A DNA stretch of 52,202 nucleotides from Gordonia sp. (in: high G+C Gram-positive bacteria) (GTDB taxonomy: Bacteria; Actinomycetota; Actinomycetes; Mycobacteriales; Mycobacteriaceae): assembly GCF_012515855.1 (NCBI RefSeq), contig NZ_JAAYXO010000141.1, positions 1 to 52,202 on the forward strand. Direction: 5' to 3'. The notes beneath the pieces are model-generated. The model was given only the letters and a program-made list of their open reading frames with translations. It was not told the DNA's origin and did no database searches. This document shows positions 19,539-28,298 of this stretch, piece after piece. Both the position numbers and the translations under genes were made by a program. Position 1 is the first letter of the stretch. Each line of letters starts with the position of its first letter.

Positions 19539-20364
19539 TCGGGTCCGACGACTCGGACGTCTCTGCCTCCGACGAAGCAACCTCCGGTGCCGCCGCAGGC
19601 TTCGGCAGCGTCACGATCTCGACGGCGCCGTCGTCGTACGCGTCGTACGCGGGGCTGCCCGCTCCGGTCGCCGCGCGAACATCGGAGTGCGCGCCGCAGC
19701 CGTAGTCCACCGAGACCGCACGACCATCGGCCGCCATCTCGTTGGCGCACACGCCGAAGGCGCCGTGCAGCGCACCGGCGATCGGCAGGTAGAAACCGCA
19801 GGTGCCGCATGAGTGACGTGCGCTGCGCGCCATCTCCGACGCCGGGCCGTACTCGCCGTCGTGCCAGCGCTGCGCGGCCTCGGCACGACCGTCGAACGAC
19901 AACAGTCGCTTACGCCCCAGACCGATCTCGGCTGCCACCTGACCGACCTGATCGCGATCGATCGGGTCGACGTCGAGGGTGTCGATCTGGCCGGGCACCA
20001 GCCGCGGGTCGTCGTCGGGCGCGGCCAGCGTGTCGCCGGGGCCCAGGTCGCCTGCCGCGATGCGGTCGACCCACGGCACCCACTCGGGCGCCAACAGGGC
20101 TCCGTCGCCGGGCAGCAGCACGGCCTCGCTGACCGTCAGTTCCGTCGAGTCCGGTGCACCGGCCACCACGACGCACCACTGCCATCCCCGGTATCCGGGG
20201 ACCTGAGCTGCGAAATAGTGGGTGGCGGCGAACTCGCCCTCCGCGGTGGCTCCCAGGTGTTCACCGGGTTGCTCACCATCGGCGATGAGCGCGTCGCGCG
20301 CGAAGGCGACGGCGTCCACGAGTGCGCTATTCACCGCGGTGCCGTTGTCGATTGCAAGACTCAC
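19519..20364 (-). CDS. DUF3027 protein with Cys-rich zinc-like core
   Basis: This 281-residue conserved actinobacterial protein matches DUF3027 (Rv0877-like by position, from memory). The central block HSCGTCGFYLPIAGALHGAFGVCANEMA ... VDYGCGAHSD has a CxxC and two further Cys that could bind zinc, and the C-terminal 40 residues are acidic and low-complexity. GTG 20364 is supported by CACACT 6 nt upstream (leaderless); the upstream frame to 20469 is non-conserved. It is divergent from the MFS gene and overlaps the downstream GHKL ATPase gene. Function is unknown; the coupling suggests a joint role. Confidence 0.82.
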   Translation of the reverse strand: MSLAIDNGTAVNSALVDAVAFARDALIADGEQPGEHLGATAEGEFAATHYFAAQVPGYRGWQWCVVVAGAPDSTELTVSEAVLLPGDGALLAPEWVPWVDRIAAGDLGPGDTLAAPDDDPRLVPGQIDTLDVDPIDRDQVGQVAAEIGLGRKRLLSFDGRAEAAQRWHDGEYGPASEMARSARHSCGTCGFYLPIAGALHGAFGVCANEMAADGRAVSVDYGCGAHSDVRAATGAGSPAYDAYDDGAVEIVTLPKPAAAPEVASSEAETSESSDPNAPSES

Positions 20365-20506
20365 CCTTCCAGTGTGCAATAGCCAGCGCCCGGAATGCAC
20401 GTCAGGGACCGTTGTCGGCGGTTTTCGAGGCCGATTTTCGCCTGTCCGAATTGTTGGCGCACTCCTCATCCCAGCCTTGTCGGCGCGATAGGGAACAATT
20501 GACGAT

Positions 20507-22369
20507 GTGAATCCTCGTCAACCCGGTGACGACCGACCGCACAGCGGAGGTCGGCAGCAGCCGCCGCGGCCCCCGCGGCGGCCCGCGCCGCATCCCGGTC
20601 AGGCGAATTATCCGGCCGATCCCCGCCCGCGCGTCCCGACACGTCCGTTCGAGCCGCGGAACCGTCCGGCCAGCGACGGCTACCTGCCGCCCCGCACCCG
20701 CAATCCCCACCTGCCTCCGCTCGACGCGCACGACGAGCCGACCACGAAGATCGACGGGCGGCCCACTAACGGTCAGCCCGGTAACGGTCGGCCCAGCAAC
20801 GACAAGCGCGGTGACGACCGCCGCTACGACGTCCCGTTCGAGCCGCCGGAGAAGGTCACCGTCGCCCGTGTGATGGCGAAGCGGTCGAAGTATTTCACCC
20901 AGCGCGGCGTCAAGATGGTGCACCGCGCGGCGACCGCCGACGGCGCCGACCGCTCCGGTCTCACGGCGCTGACCCTGCCGGTGATCGCGAACTCGGCCGT
21001 CGACGCGGCGATGGCTGTGGCGCTGGCCAATACCCTGTTCTTCGCCGCCGCAACCGCCGAGTCGAAGACCAACGTCGGCCTGTACCTGGCGTTGACCATC
21101 GCCCCGTTCGCCCTGATCGCCCCGCTGATCGGACCGCTGCTCGACCGCCTGCAGAACGGCCGACGCATCGCGATGGCCTCGACGTTCGGGTTGCGCGCGG
21201 TGCTCGGTCTGCTGATCATCGTGAACTCGTCGTGGGATCCGGATTCCGGCCAGCTGCTGTACAAGCCGTGGGTGCTGTACCCCTGCGCACTGGGCCTGAT
21301 GGTCCTGTCCAAGTCGTTCGGCGTCCTGAAATCGGCGGTCGCGCCCCGCGTGCTGCCGCCGTCGATCGACCTGCCGCGCGTCAACTCCCGCCTCACCACG
21401 TTCGGCCTGATCGCGGGCACGATCGTCGGCGGTGGCATCGCCGGCGCCTTCGAGCTCCTGCTCGGCAAGGCCCTCCCGTTCCACGTCCCCGGCGCGATGC
21501 TCGTCTTGGTGGTCGTCGCCGCGATGGGCGCCTACTACTGCATGAAGATTCCGTCGTGGGTCGAGGTCACCGAGGGCGAGGTCCCCACGACCATCACCTA
21601 TCGCGGAAACCCGCACGCGGAGGCGCCCACCGCCGGGGCGACGACCGCAGGGGCAACGACAACAGGGGTGACGACCGCAGGCGACAAACCCAGCCTCTCG
21701 AAACGCCTCACGGAGAAGATGCGCCAGCCGCTCGGCCGGTCCGTGGTCACCGGTCTGTGGGGCAACGGATCCATTCGCATCCTCACCGGCTTCCTGACCC
21801 TCTACACCGCGTTCTACGCCAAGGCCCAGGACCACGTGGACTCCGGCCTGGCGCAGTTGATGATGCTCGGCGCGGTCGGTGCCGCCGCCGGTGTCGGCAA
21901 TGCGCTCGGCAACGGCGTCGGCACCCGCGTCGAGCTCAAGAACCCCACCCGCATCGTGGTGCTGGCCACCGTCGCGACCTTCGTCGGCTGCCTGCTGGCG
22001 GCCATCTTCAACTCGCTGATCTTCGTCGTGGTCGCCGCCTTCATCGGTTCGGGCACCAGCGCCATCGCGAAGGTCTGCATGGACTCGAGCATCCAGGACG
22101 ACCTCCCCGAGGCCTCGCGAGCCTCGGCGTTCGGCCGCTCCGAGACCGTGTTGCAGTTGTCGTGGGTCTTCGGCGCCTCACTGGGCGTGCTGCTGCCGAC
22201 CGAGCTGTGGATCGGCTTCACGGTCGTCACCGTGTTCGTCGGCATGGGCATGGTCCAGACCATCCTCACCAGCCGAGGATCCACCCTGGTCCCCGGCTTC
22301 GGCGGCCGGCGCCCCGATCACGCGGCGCCGACCATGCCGATCGCGGTCCCCGATCACCTCCGACGCTGA
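20507..22369 (+). CDS. MFS-type membrane protein with long Pro-rich N-terminus
   Basis: This 620-residue protein corresponds by position to Rv0876c (from memory). The first ~115 residues are hydrophilic and rich in Pro, Arg and Asn. About twelve hydrophobic segments follow, starting near TALTLPVIANSAVDAAMAVALANTLFF, with an MFS-like GPLLDRLQNGRRIAMAS loop. A cytosolic loop near residues 366-395 contains a GATTA/GATTT/GVTTA repeat encoded by a 15-bp tandem repeat. The start is GTG 20507, with AACAAT 7 nt upstream. Substrate is unknown. The adjacent downstream DUF2771 gene is probably co-transcribed. Confidence 0.82.
   Translation: MNPRQPGDDRPHSGGRQQPPRPPRRPAPHPGQANYPADPRPRVPTRPFEPRNRPASDGYLPPRTRNPHLPPLDAHDEPTTKIDGRPTNGQPGNGRPSNDKRGDDRRYDVPFEPPEKVTVARVMAKRSKYFTQRGVKMVHRAATADGADRSGLTALTLPVIANSAVDAAMAVALANTLFFAAATAESKTNVGLYLALTIAPFALIAPLIGPLLDRLQNGRRIAMASTFGLRAVLGLLIIVNSSWDPDSGQLLYKPWVLYPCALGLMVLSKSFGVLKSAVAPRVLPPSIDLPRVNSRLTTFGLIAGTIVGGGIAGAFELLLGKALPFHVPGAMLVLVVVAAMGAYYCMKIPSWVEVTEGEVPTTITYRGNPHAEAPTAGATTAGATTTGVTTAGDKPSLSKRLTEKMRQPLGRSVVTGLWGNGSIRILTGFLTLYTAFYAKAQDHVDSGLAQLMMLGAVGAAAGVGNALGNGVGTRVELKNPTRIVVLATVATFVGCLLAAIFNSLIFVVVAAFIGSGTSAIAKVCMDSSIQDDLPEASRASAFGRSETVLQLSWVFGASLGVLLPTELWIGFTVVTVFVGMGMVQTILTSRGSTLVPGFGGRRPDHAAPTMPIAVPDHLRR
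21635..21679 (+). repeat. 15-bp in-frame tandem repeat, three copies
   Basis: Copies start at 21635, 21650 and 21665 (first copy GGGGCGACGACCGCA) and encode GATTA, GATTT, GVTTA in a loop of the MFS-like protein. Being a multiple of three, copy number can vary without a frameshift. Confidence 0.8.
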
Positions 22370-22428
22370 CGGCTCGCCGTCGACGTCCTTGACCCTCAAG
22401 CCCCCTACTGAAAGACGAGTTCAACGTG

Positions 22429-23007
22429 ATGCAACCGGGAGACAAGAAGGCCCTCGCGATCATCGGATCGGTGGTCGTCGCGGCCCTGGTGATCATCGCC
22501 GTCGCAACCACCCTGCTGGTCCGCGGTTCGGAGAAGCCCCTGCCGACCGTCGCGTTCCAGGCCGGCGATCACCTCTCGCACGTGGAGCCGTCGTTCTGGT
22601 GCTCGGTCAAGATGGACGAGTGCGAGGGGGTCGGCCCCAACGGGGAGTTCAACCTCCGGATCGTCGACCACCCGGTGCCGGTCGGCGGTCGCGCCGTACT
22701 GAGCGTCCCGCACGACATCCAGTCCGGACCGTGGTCGCTGGTCGCCGAGTACGCGACGCCCAACGGCATCCAGCGCGTCAGCTGGCTGCACATGCCCGAC
22801 ACCAAGTACACGCAGGTTCTCGAAAGCACTCCGGACCGGGTCCTGCTGGGCGTCGAGATCGGACCGCTGGCCGCGTACCAGGAGAAGATCCCGGGCCAGC
22901 AGGTCGGCGGCGACATCCTGTACCGCGGGGTCTACGCCATCCGCACCCTGCCGGTCGACTTCCGGATTCGCAACGACGCCCCGCTGCCCGACCAGCGCGG
23001 CAAGTGA
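22429..23007 (+). CDS. DUF2771 membrane-anchored exported protein
   Basis: This 192-residue protein has an N-terminal signal anchor (KKALAIIGSVVVAALVIIAV, about residues 5-24) and an extracytoplasmic domain with one Cys pair (WCSVKMDEC near 61-69). It matches DUF2771, an uncharacterised mycobacterial family (Rv0875c-like by position). ATG 22429 is chosen over the GTG immediately before it. It lies 60 bp downstream of the MFS-like gene on the same strand, an arrangement shared with mycobacteria, so the two likely act together at the membrane. Confidence 0.8.
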   Translation: MQPGDKKALAIIGSVVVAALVIIAVATTLLVRGSEKPLPTVAFQAGDHLSHVEPSFWCSVKMDECEGVGPNGEFNLRIVDHPVPVGGRAVLSVPHDIQSGPWSLVAEYATPNGIQRVSWLHMPDTKYTQVLESTPDRVLLGVEIGPLAAYQEKIPGQQVGGDILYRGVYAIRTLPVDFRIRNDAPLPDQRGK

Positions 23008-23028
23008 CATCGATCGATACCGACCACA

Positions 23029-23070
23029 AACGCGAAAGCGCCCTCCCGGCCGGGAGGGCGCTTTCGCGTT
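23029..23070. terminator. perfect 42-bp palindromic bidirectional terminator
   Basis: Bases 23029-23070 are a perfect palindrome with 21-bp arms (beginning AACGCGAAAGCG, centre CCGGCCGG). It lies between the convergent DUF2771 and cold-shock genes, 22 bp and 16 bp from their stops, and can terminate both. Confidence 0.85.
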
Positions 23071-23085
23071 CGACGACGACGTGCG

Positions 23086-23517
23086 TCAGCGATCGAGTTC
23101 GCGAGTGACGCCGCGGACCACCTCGGAGATCAGCTGGGCCGTCTTGCGGTCGGGGTAGCGGCCGTTACGCAGTCCCGGCTGCACCTTGGTCTCGAGCAGC
23201 GTGATCAGGTCGGCGACCATGCCGTGCAGCTGATCGGGCGACGGCCGCTTGGCGTCGCGCTCGCGACGGCCTGCCTCGCGGGCCGCCTCGCGGGTGTTGC
23301 GCGCGACGCTCGGCGCCGGCTCCAGCACGCTGACTCGCAGGGCCTGGGGTCCGCGCCGACCGGCCGCCATGTCGAACTCGACCTTCTGGCCGACCTTCAG
23401 CTCGGCGACGCCTTCCGGCAGCGCGTTGGCGCGGACGTAGACGTCTTCTCCGCCAGGCTGCGACAGAAACCCGAAGCCCTTCTCGGAGTCGTACCACTTC
23501 ACCTGACCGCTCGGCAC
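23086..23517 (-). CDS. cold-shock-domain protein with C-terminal extension
   Basis: The first ~67 residues are a cold-shock domain ([21 protein letters not shown]1 KGFGFL, RNP2-like DVYVRANAL), which binds single-stranded RNA/DNA. A second part (about residues 75-143) is rich in Arg/Glu and then forms a conserved helical segment ([22 protein letters not shown]). This two-part form resembles mycobacterial CspB/Rv0871. GTG 23517 has GAAGG 8 nt upstream; the TTG at 23532 is less likely. Confidence 0.88.
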   Translation of the reverse strand: MPSGQVKWYDSEKGFGFLSQPGGEDVYVRANALPEGVAELKVGQKVEFDMAAGRRGPQALRVSVLEPAPSVARNTREAAREAGRRERDAKRPSPDQLHGMVADLITLLETKVQPGLRNGRYPDRKTAQLISEVVRGVTRELDR

Positions 23518-23631
23518 TGCGCTCACCTTCAACTGATCTTCTCTGCCACAGACAAAAGCGCCTGAGCCCGATGGCAGTCCGAGCAGAGGCGCACTGCACT
23601 CGATTCTATCGCCACGACTACCGTGGTTGCC

Positions 23632-23841
23632 ATGCAGACCCAGAAGTCCTCCCGCCTGCTCGGGGTTGCCGTCGTGATGTTCGGCATCGGCATGGTCGCG
23701 AGTCTCGCGCTCCTGTTTCCCGCGGTCCGCGACACCGGAACGGTGCCGGTCACGATCATCTACATCCTGGCGATGGGCGCCCCCGTCGGCCTGTTCCTCG
23801 GCGTCGTCTTCGCGTTGCTGTCGGGACGCCGAAGTCGATGA
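23632..23841 (+). CDS. small two-span membrane protein
   Basis: This 69-residue protein has two hydrophobic segments (about 9-29 and 42-62) and a basic C-terminus (SGRRSR). ATG 23632 is supported by TACCGT exactly 7 nt upstream (23619-23624), a leaderless layout; the GTG at 23623 lies within that -10. The stop overlaps the start of the flavin reductase gene as ATGA, so the two are translationally coupled. I do not recognise a family. Rv0870c, a membrane protein, sits in the equivalent place in M. tuberculosis but is longer. Confidence 0.7.
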   Translation: MQTQKSSRLLGVAVVMFGIGMVASLALLFPAVRDTGTVPVTIIYILAMGAPVGLFLGVVFALLSGRRSR

Positions 23842-24365
23842 CCACTTCTCCGGCCGCCGACCGTCCGCTTCGCCCCGCCGCCGACGAGTCGGCCCTCAAG
23901 CGAGCTTTCAGCTGCTTCCCGTCCGGCGTGGTCGCCGTCTGCCGTAGCGCCGACGACGGCCCCAACGGCATGTCGGCCAGCGCGTTCACCACCGTCTCGC
24001 TGGACCCTCCGCTGGTCTCGGTGTGCGTCCGCAACGGCTCGAGCACCTGGCCGACGCTCAAGGGGTCCGGCGCCGTCGGCGTCAGCGTCTTCGCCGCGCA
24101 CCAGGGTGAGCTGTGCCGACGGCTGGCCGGTCCGGTCGAGACCCGCTTCGACGGCATCCACCCGATCTTCGACGAGTCCGGCGCCGTGTTCGTCCCCGGC
24201 GCGACGGCACATCTCGCCTGCACCGTGTTCTCGGAGATCCCGGCGGGCGACCACCTGGTCGTCCTGCTGCAGATCGAAGCCCTTCGCTGCGACCCGGCCG
24301 TGGACCCACTGGTGTTCCACGCGAGCAGCTTCCGCGCTCTCGAGGCGCGTCGGGCGCAATCCTGA
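23838..24365 (+). CDS. flavin reductase-like FMN-binding protein
   Basis: This 175-residue protein has the flavin_reductase split-barrel pattern: [16 protein letters not shown] near 20-35, [30 protein letters not shown] near 42-71 (FMN contact) and [18 protein letters not shown]. Such proteins reduce FMN/FAD with NAD(P)H for a partner monooxygenase, or act alone. No monooxygenase is adjacent. The ATG at 23838 overlaps the upstream small membrane protein's stop by 4 bp. Confidence 0.88.
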   Translation: MTTSPAADRPLRPAADESALKRAFSCFPSGVVAVCRSADDGPNGMSASAFTTVSLDPPLVSVCVRNGSSTWPTLKGSGAVGVSVFAAHQGELCRRLAGPVETRFDGIHPIFDESGAVFVPGATAHLACTVFSEIPAGDHLVVLLQIEALRCDPAVDPLVFHASSFRALEARRAQS

Positions 24366-24387
24366 GTGGCCGACGTCTCAAGTTGAT

Positions 24388-24403
24388 TGTGACACTTGTC
24401 ACA
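24388..24403. promoter_or_regulatory. CRP/Cmr-type cAMP receptor binding site
   Basis: TGTGACACTTGTCACA is a perfect match to the palindrome TGTGA-N6-TCACA bound by mycobacterial CRP (Rv3676). It lies in the upstream region of rpf, and M. tuberculosis rpfA is a known CRP target. A TTGATAAC-like promoter region follows immediately. Confidence 0.75.
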
Positions 24404-24639
24404 TAACAGGTTGATAACAATGCGGACACGGGACGGGTGCCAGCGGCCTGAACTGGGATGACGCCAAAACGGCCGAAAATTCGGTTACCGGCGAGTAATC
24501 AGGCCCCCCTGAGAACGGATGATCAATCCGATCGAACGACGTAGTGTTCATGTCGGTCGCCAGCCCGGTGACCGACAACCAACTGTTCAACCGGTCGCGC
24601 CCAGCCTCGCTTCCGCCGGATGAGCAACCGTTTAAATGC

Positions 24640-25471
<832 letters not shown>

Positions 25472-25489
25472 GCTTCCTGATCTGAACGA

Positions 25490-25519
25490 CGAAGACCCCC
25501 GCCTCGGCGGGGGTCTTCG
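25490..25519 (+). terminator. rpf terminator
   Basis: A perfect 14-bp stem (CGAAGACCCCCGCC) sits 18 bp after the rpf stop and is followed by CGTTT. Confidence 0.85.
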
Positions 25520-25527
25520 CGTTTGCC

Positions 25528-25577
25528 GTACCTCGGCTGTTTCAGTACCTCGACTGTTCAGTACCTCGACTGGGGTC
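25528..25577. repeat. 16-17-bp tandem repeat, three copies
   Basis: GTACCTCGGCTGTTTCA, GTACCTCGACTGTTCA and GTACCTCGACTGGGGTC follow one another between two facing terminators. There is no coding potential. Confidence 0.75.
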
Positions 25578-25583
25578 CCGCAC

Positions 25584-25620
25584 CAAAAAGAAAACCGGCC
25601 AAACCTCACGGTTCGGCCGG
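25584..25620 (-). terminator. terminator of the small leftward gene
   Basis: Read leftward, a CCGGCC-GAACC/GGTTT-GGCCGG hairpin is followed by TTTTCTTTTT, a textbook intrinsic terminator 20 bp past the stop of the 59-residue gene. Confidence 0.88.
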
Positions 25621-25639
25621 CGACGGGTGCTGAGTCAGA

Positions 25640-25819
25640 TCAGCGGTTGACGACGGTGTTCGACTGAATGAAGGGCAGGTCTTCTGCCGGCTTGGGCAGC
25701 TGGGTGTCGCCGAACGGCGACAGCGCTCCCGCCAGGTGCGCGACCAGTTCGGTCACCGCGTGATCGTCGCCGTGTTCTTCCGGCCAACCGTTGTCCACAT
25801 AACCATTCTTCTTAGCCAC
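25640..25819 (-). CDS. conserved 59-residue hypothetical protein
   Basis: This small acidic protein starts at GTG 25819 ([19 protein letters not shown]), with CACAAT 6 nt upstream, a leaderless pattern. It has a predicted amphipathic helix ([17 protein letters not shown]) and ends [11 protein letters not shown]. It is divergent from the helicase-associated gene by 46 bp, and M. tuberculosis has a small gene (Rv0863) in the same position. It has its own terminator. The long frame to 26482 is an antisense shadow. Function is unknown. Confidence 0.75.
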   Translation of the reverse strand: MAKKNGYVDNGWPEEHGDDHAVTELVAHLAGALSPFGDTQLPKPAEDLPFIQSNTVVNR

Positions 25820-25865
25820 GGCCTCATTGTGCCATGTTCTCCGAGCCGACGGTAAAGTTGTCCGA

Positions 25866-28196
25866 ATGAGCCCGGACCTGCCGCTGCGCGGGTTGGCCGA
25901 CGACCTGACGGGGCGCTCCGACGACGCGCTCGCCGAACTCCTGATCGCCCGGCCCGACCTCGCGTCTCCACCACCCCGCGGCACCGCTGTCCTCGCCGGG
26001 CGCGCCCTCTCGGCAGCATCCATCTCGTTGGCGGGCGAGAACCTCGACCTGCTGTCGGTCGCGGTCCTCGAGGCCTTCCTCGCCGCCGCGGCCGAGATCG
26101 GCGAACGCAAGGAGCTGCTCGGCCCCGTCGGGCGCGACGAGATCGTCGGACGGCTCGGCAAACGTGCGCTTCGCAGTGAGGTCGACGCCCGACTGGAAGC
26201 GCTCGTGGCGAGCGCCCTGCTCTGGGGCACCGGCCCGCTCAAGCGCGGCAAGCACACCCATTGGATCGGTGGGGCGCACCTGCCCGCCGCGCTCCCCTGG
26301 CGCGCGCACCACCTGCTCGGTCCGGTGGCCCAACTGGGTCCGGACCAGATCACCGCGCTGATCGACGCCACGGCGGCGCGGCCACGCGAACTCCTCGCCA
26401 CCCTGGCCCAGGGGGCGCCGCTGGGCCGCAGCCGCGACGCCGCACCGGACGCCGATCCGTCGGCCCCGGTGCCATCGCTCATCGCGCTCGGACTGCTGGC
26501 CCGCGTCGACGAGCAGACCGTGGAGCTCCCGCCCCAGGTGGGTCAGGTGTTGCGCGACCAGCCGCCGCTGCTGACCGCGTCGCTGGGCGCGCCGTCGCTC
26601 ACCGCGTCCACGACGCCCGGGCGGTTCGACGCCGCGACGGTCGATGCGGCCGGTGCCGGCGAGGCCCTGGAACTGCTGCGCCACGCCGACGACCTGATCG
26701 ACGCCCTCGGCACCGCCCCGGCCGCCATCCTGCGCTCCGGGGGTGTCGGCATCCGCGAACTGCGTCGCCTCGCCAAGACCACCGCGCTCACGGTGACCCG
26801 CGTGGGACTGCTGGTGGAGCTCCTGGCCCGACAGCGACTGGTGGACGGCGGGGTCCCCGATCTCGCCGACCTCGACGTCCGCGCCGACGACGTCTTCGCT
26901 CCCACCACCGCGGTCGACGCGTGGGCCCACCTGGCCACCGACCGCCGCTGGTTCGGTATGGCCCACGCGTGGCTCGATCTGCCGCGGCGCCCGTGGCAGA
27001 TCGGCGACACCGATCGCGACGGAAACACCCTCGCCGCGCTGTCGTCGGAGCTCTTCGACGCCAACGCCGGCACCGGACGCCGGGCCGTCCTGGCACCGCT
27101 GTTGGACGCCGAGCCCGCACATCCGGTCGCGATCGACACGCTGGTGGCCGCCCTCGGCTGGCGGCACCCGCGACAGCTGCGTCGCATGACCCGACATGTG
27201 GTGTCCGAGACCCTGCGCGAGGCCACCGAGCTCGGCCTCGTGGCACACGGCTCGCTGACCACCGCCGGTCGTGCCGCACTCACCGCGCCGGCCGACGACG
27301 TCGCGCCCGAGGCCGTTCTGACGGCCATGTCGTCGTCGCTGCCGGAGCTGATCGACTACTTCCTGGTGCAGGCCGACCTCACCGTGATGGTGCCCGGACC
27401 GCTGCAGCCCGACACCGCGGACCAACTCCGACTGCTGGCCGATCTGGAATCGGGCGGCGCCGCCTCGATGTACCGCGTCACCGACGACAGCGTGCGGCGC
27501 GCGCTCGACACCGGCCGCAGCACCGCCGAGATCGGCGCCTTCCTCGAACAGCACTCGCGCACCCCGGTGCCGCAGTCGCTGACCTACCTGATCGACGACG
27601 TCGCCCGCCGCCACGGCAGTCTGCGCGTGGGCGTGGCGTCGTCGTTCGTGCGCTGCGACGACACCGCGACGTTGGCCGAGGTCCTGCGCAGCGAGGCCGC
27701 CGCCGACCTGGCGCTGCGCGCCCTGGCACCGACCGTCGCGGTCTCGGCCGCCCCGTTCCGGGACGTGGTGGAGCGGCTGCGCGAGGCAGGCTTCGCGCCC
27801 GCGGGCGAGGATTCCGCAGGCGCCCTCATCGATCTGCGCAGCCGCGGGGTTCGGGTGGCCGCGCGGTCGTCGACCACGACCCCGCGCCGGGGCGGGATCG
27901 GCCCGGGTCAGGCGAGTGCGGTCGTCTCCCGGATGCGCACCGCCGATCGTGCCGCGAATCCGGTCACGACCACCGCGTCCGGCGGGGCTGGCGAGACCGT
28001 GTCGGCGCTCGTCCAATTGGCGTTGCAGACCGGGCGTCGCCTGCGGATCGGGTACGTGGACGCCCACGGCGCCGCGAGCCGGCACGTGCTGCACGCGCGG
28101 TCGCTATCAGCGGGACAGTTGGTGGCCGACGAAGAGGGCGGCGACACCGACCTACGCTTCCCGCTGCACCGCATCACTCGGGCCGAGGTCCTGTAG
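25866..28196 (+). CDS. helicase-associated protein with C-terminal WYL-like domain
   Basis: This 776-residue protein corresponds to mycobacterial Rv0862c. The middle (about 480-640) resembles the helicase_C_3/XPB-associated domain ([25 protein letters not shown] ... [21 protein letters not shown]). The last ~65 residues look like a WYL domain ([18 protein letters not shown] ... [12 protein letters not shown]), which often binds nucleic acid. No Walker motifs are present, so it is not itself a helicase. ATG 25866 has TAAAGT 7 nt upstream. It is followed by XPB on the same strand, suggesting a DNA-repair or nucleic-acid-remodelling partner. Confidence 0.85.
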   Translation: MSPDLPLRGLADDLTGRSDDALAELLIARPDLASPPPRGTAVLAGRALSAASISLAGENLDLLSVAVLEAFLAAAAEIGERKELLGPVGRDEIVGRLGKRALRSEVDARLEALVASALLWGTGPLKRGKHTHWIGGAHLPAALPWRAHHLLGPVAQLGPDQITALIDATAARPRELLATLAQGAPLGRSRDAAPDADPSAPVPSLIALGLLARVDEQTVELPPQVGQVLRDQPPLLTASLGAPSLTASTTPGRFDAATVDAAGAGEALELLRHADDLIDALGTAPAAILRSGGVGIRELRRLAKTTALTVTRVGLLVELLARQRLVDGGVPDLADLDVRADDVFAPTTAVDAWAHLATDRRWFGMAHAWLDLPRRPWQIGDTDRDGNTLAALSSELFDANAGTGRRAVLAPLLDAEPAHPVAIDTLVAALGWRHPRQLRRMTRHVVSETLREATELGLVAHGSLTTAGRAALTAPADDVAPEAVLTAMSSSLPELIDYFLVQADLTVMVPGPLQPDTADQLRLLADLESGGAASMYRVTDDSVRRALDTGRSTAEIGAFLEQHSRTPVPQSLTYLIDDVARRHGSLRVGVASSFVRCDDTATLAEVLRSEAAADLALRALAPTVAVSAAPFRDVVERLREAGFAPAGEDSAGALIDLRSRGVRVAARSSTTTPRRGGIGPGQASAVVSRMRTADRAANPVTTTASGGAGETVSALVQLALQTGRRLRIGYVDAHGAASRHVLHARSLSAGQLVADEEGGDTDLRFPLHRITRAEVL

Positions 28197-28205
28197 CAAC
28201 GTAGA

Positions 28206-28275
28206 GGGACCCGGGCAGAGGGTCCTGTGCAGAGAGACCTGGGCAGCCGGACCTGCGCAGACTGGCTTGGGCGGC
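28206..28275 (+). repeat. degenerate 14-bp tandem repeat before XPB
   Basis: Five consecutive 14-mers, GGGACCCGGGCAGA, GGGTCCTGTGCAGA, GAGACCTGGGCAGC, CGGACCTGCGCAGA and CTGGCTTGGGCGGC, share the core ACCTG-GCAG. They fill the gap between the helicase-associated gene and XPB. Confidence 0.75.
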
Positions 28276-28298
28276 GTCGAACCTGGACAATGGATCGG

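Noticed and set aside
25824-28094. 756-codon leftward frame opposite the helicase-associated gene
   Set aside because: It is an antisense shadow of His/Arg/Gly-rich composition; the plus-strand frame has recognisable domains.
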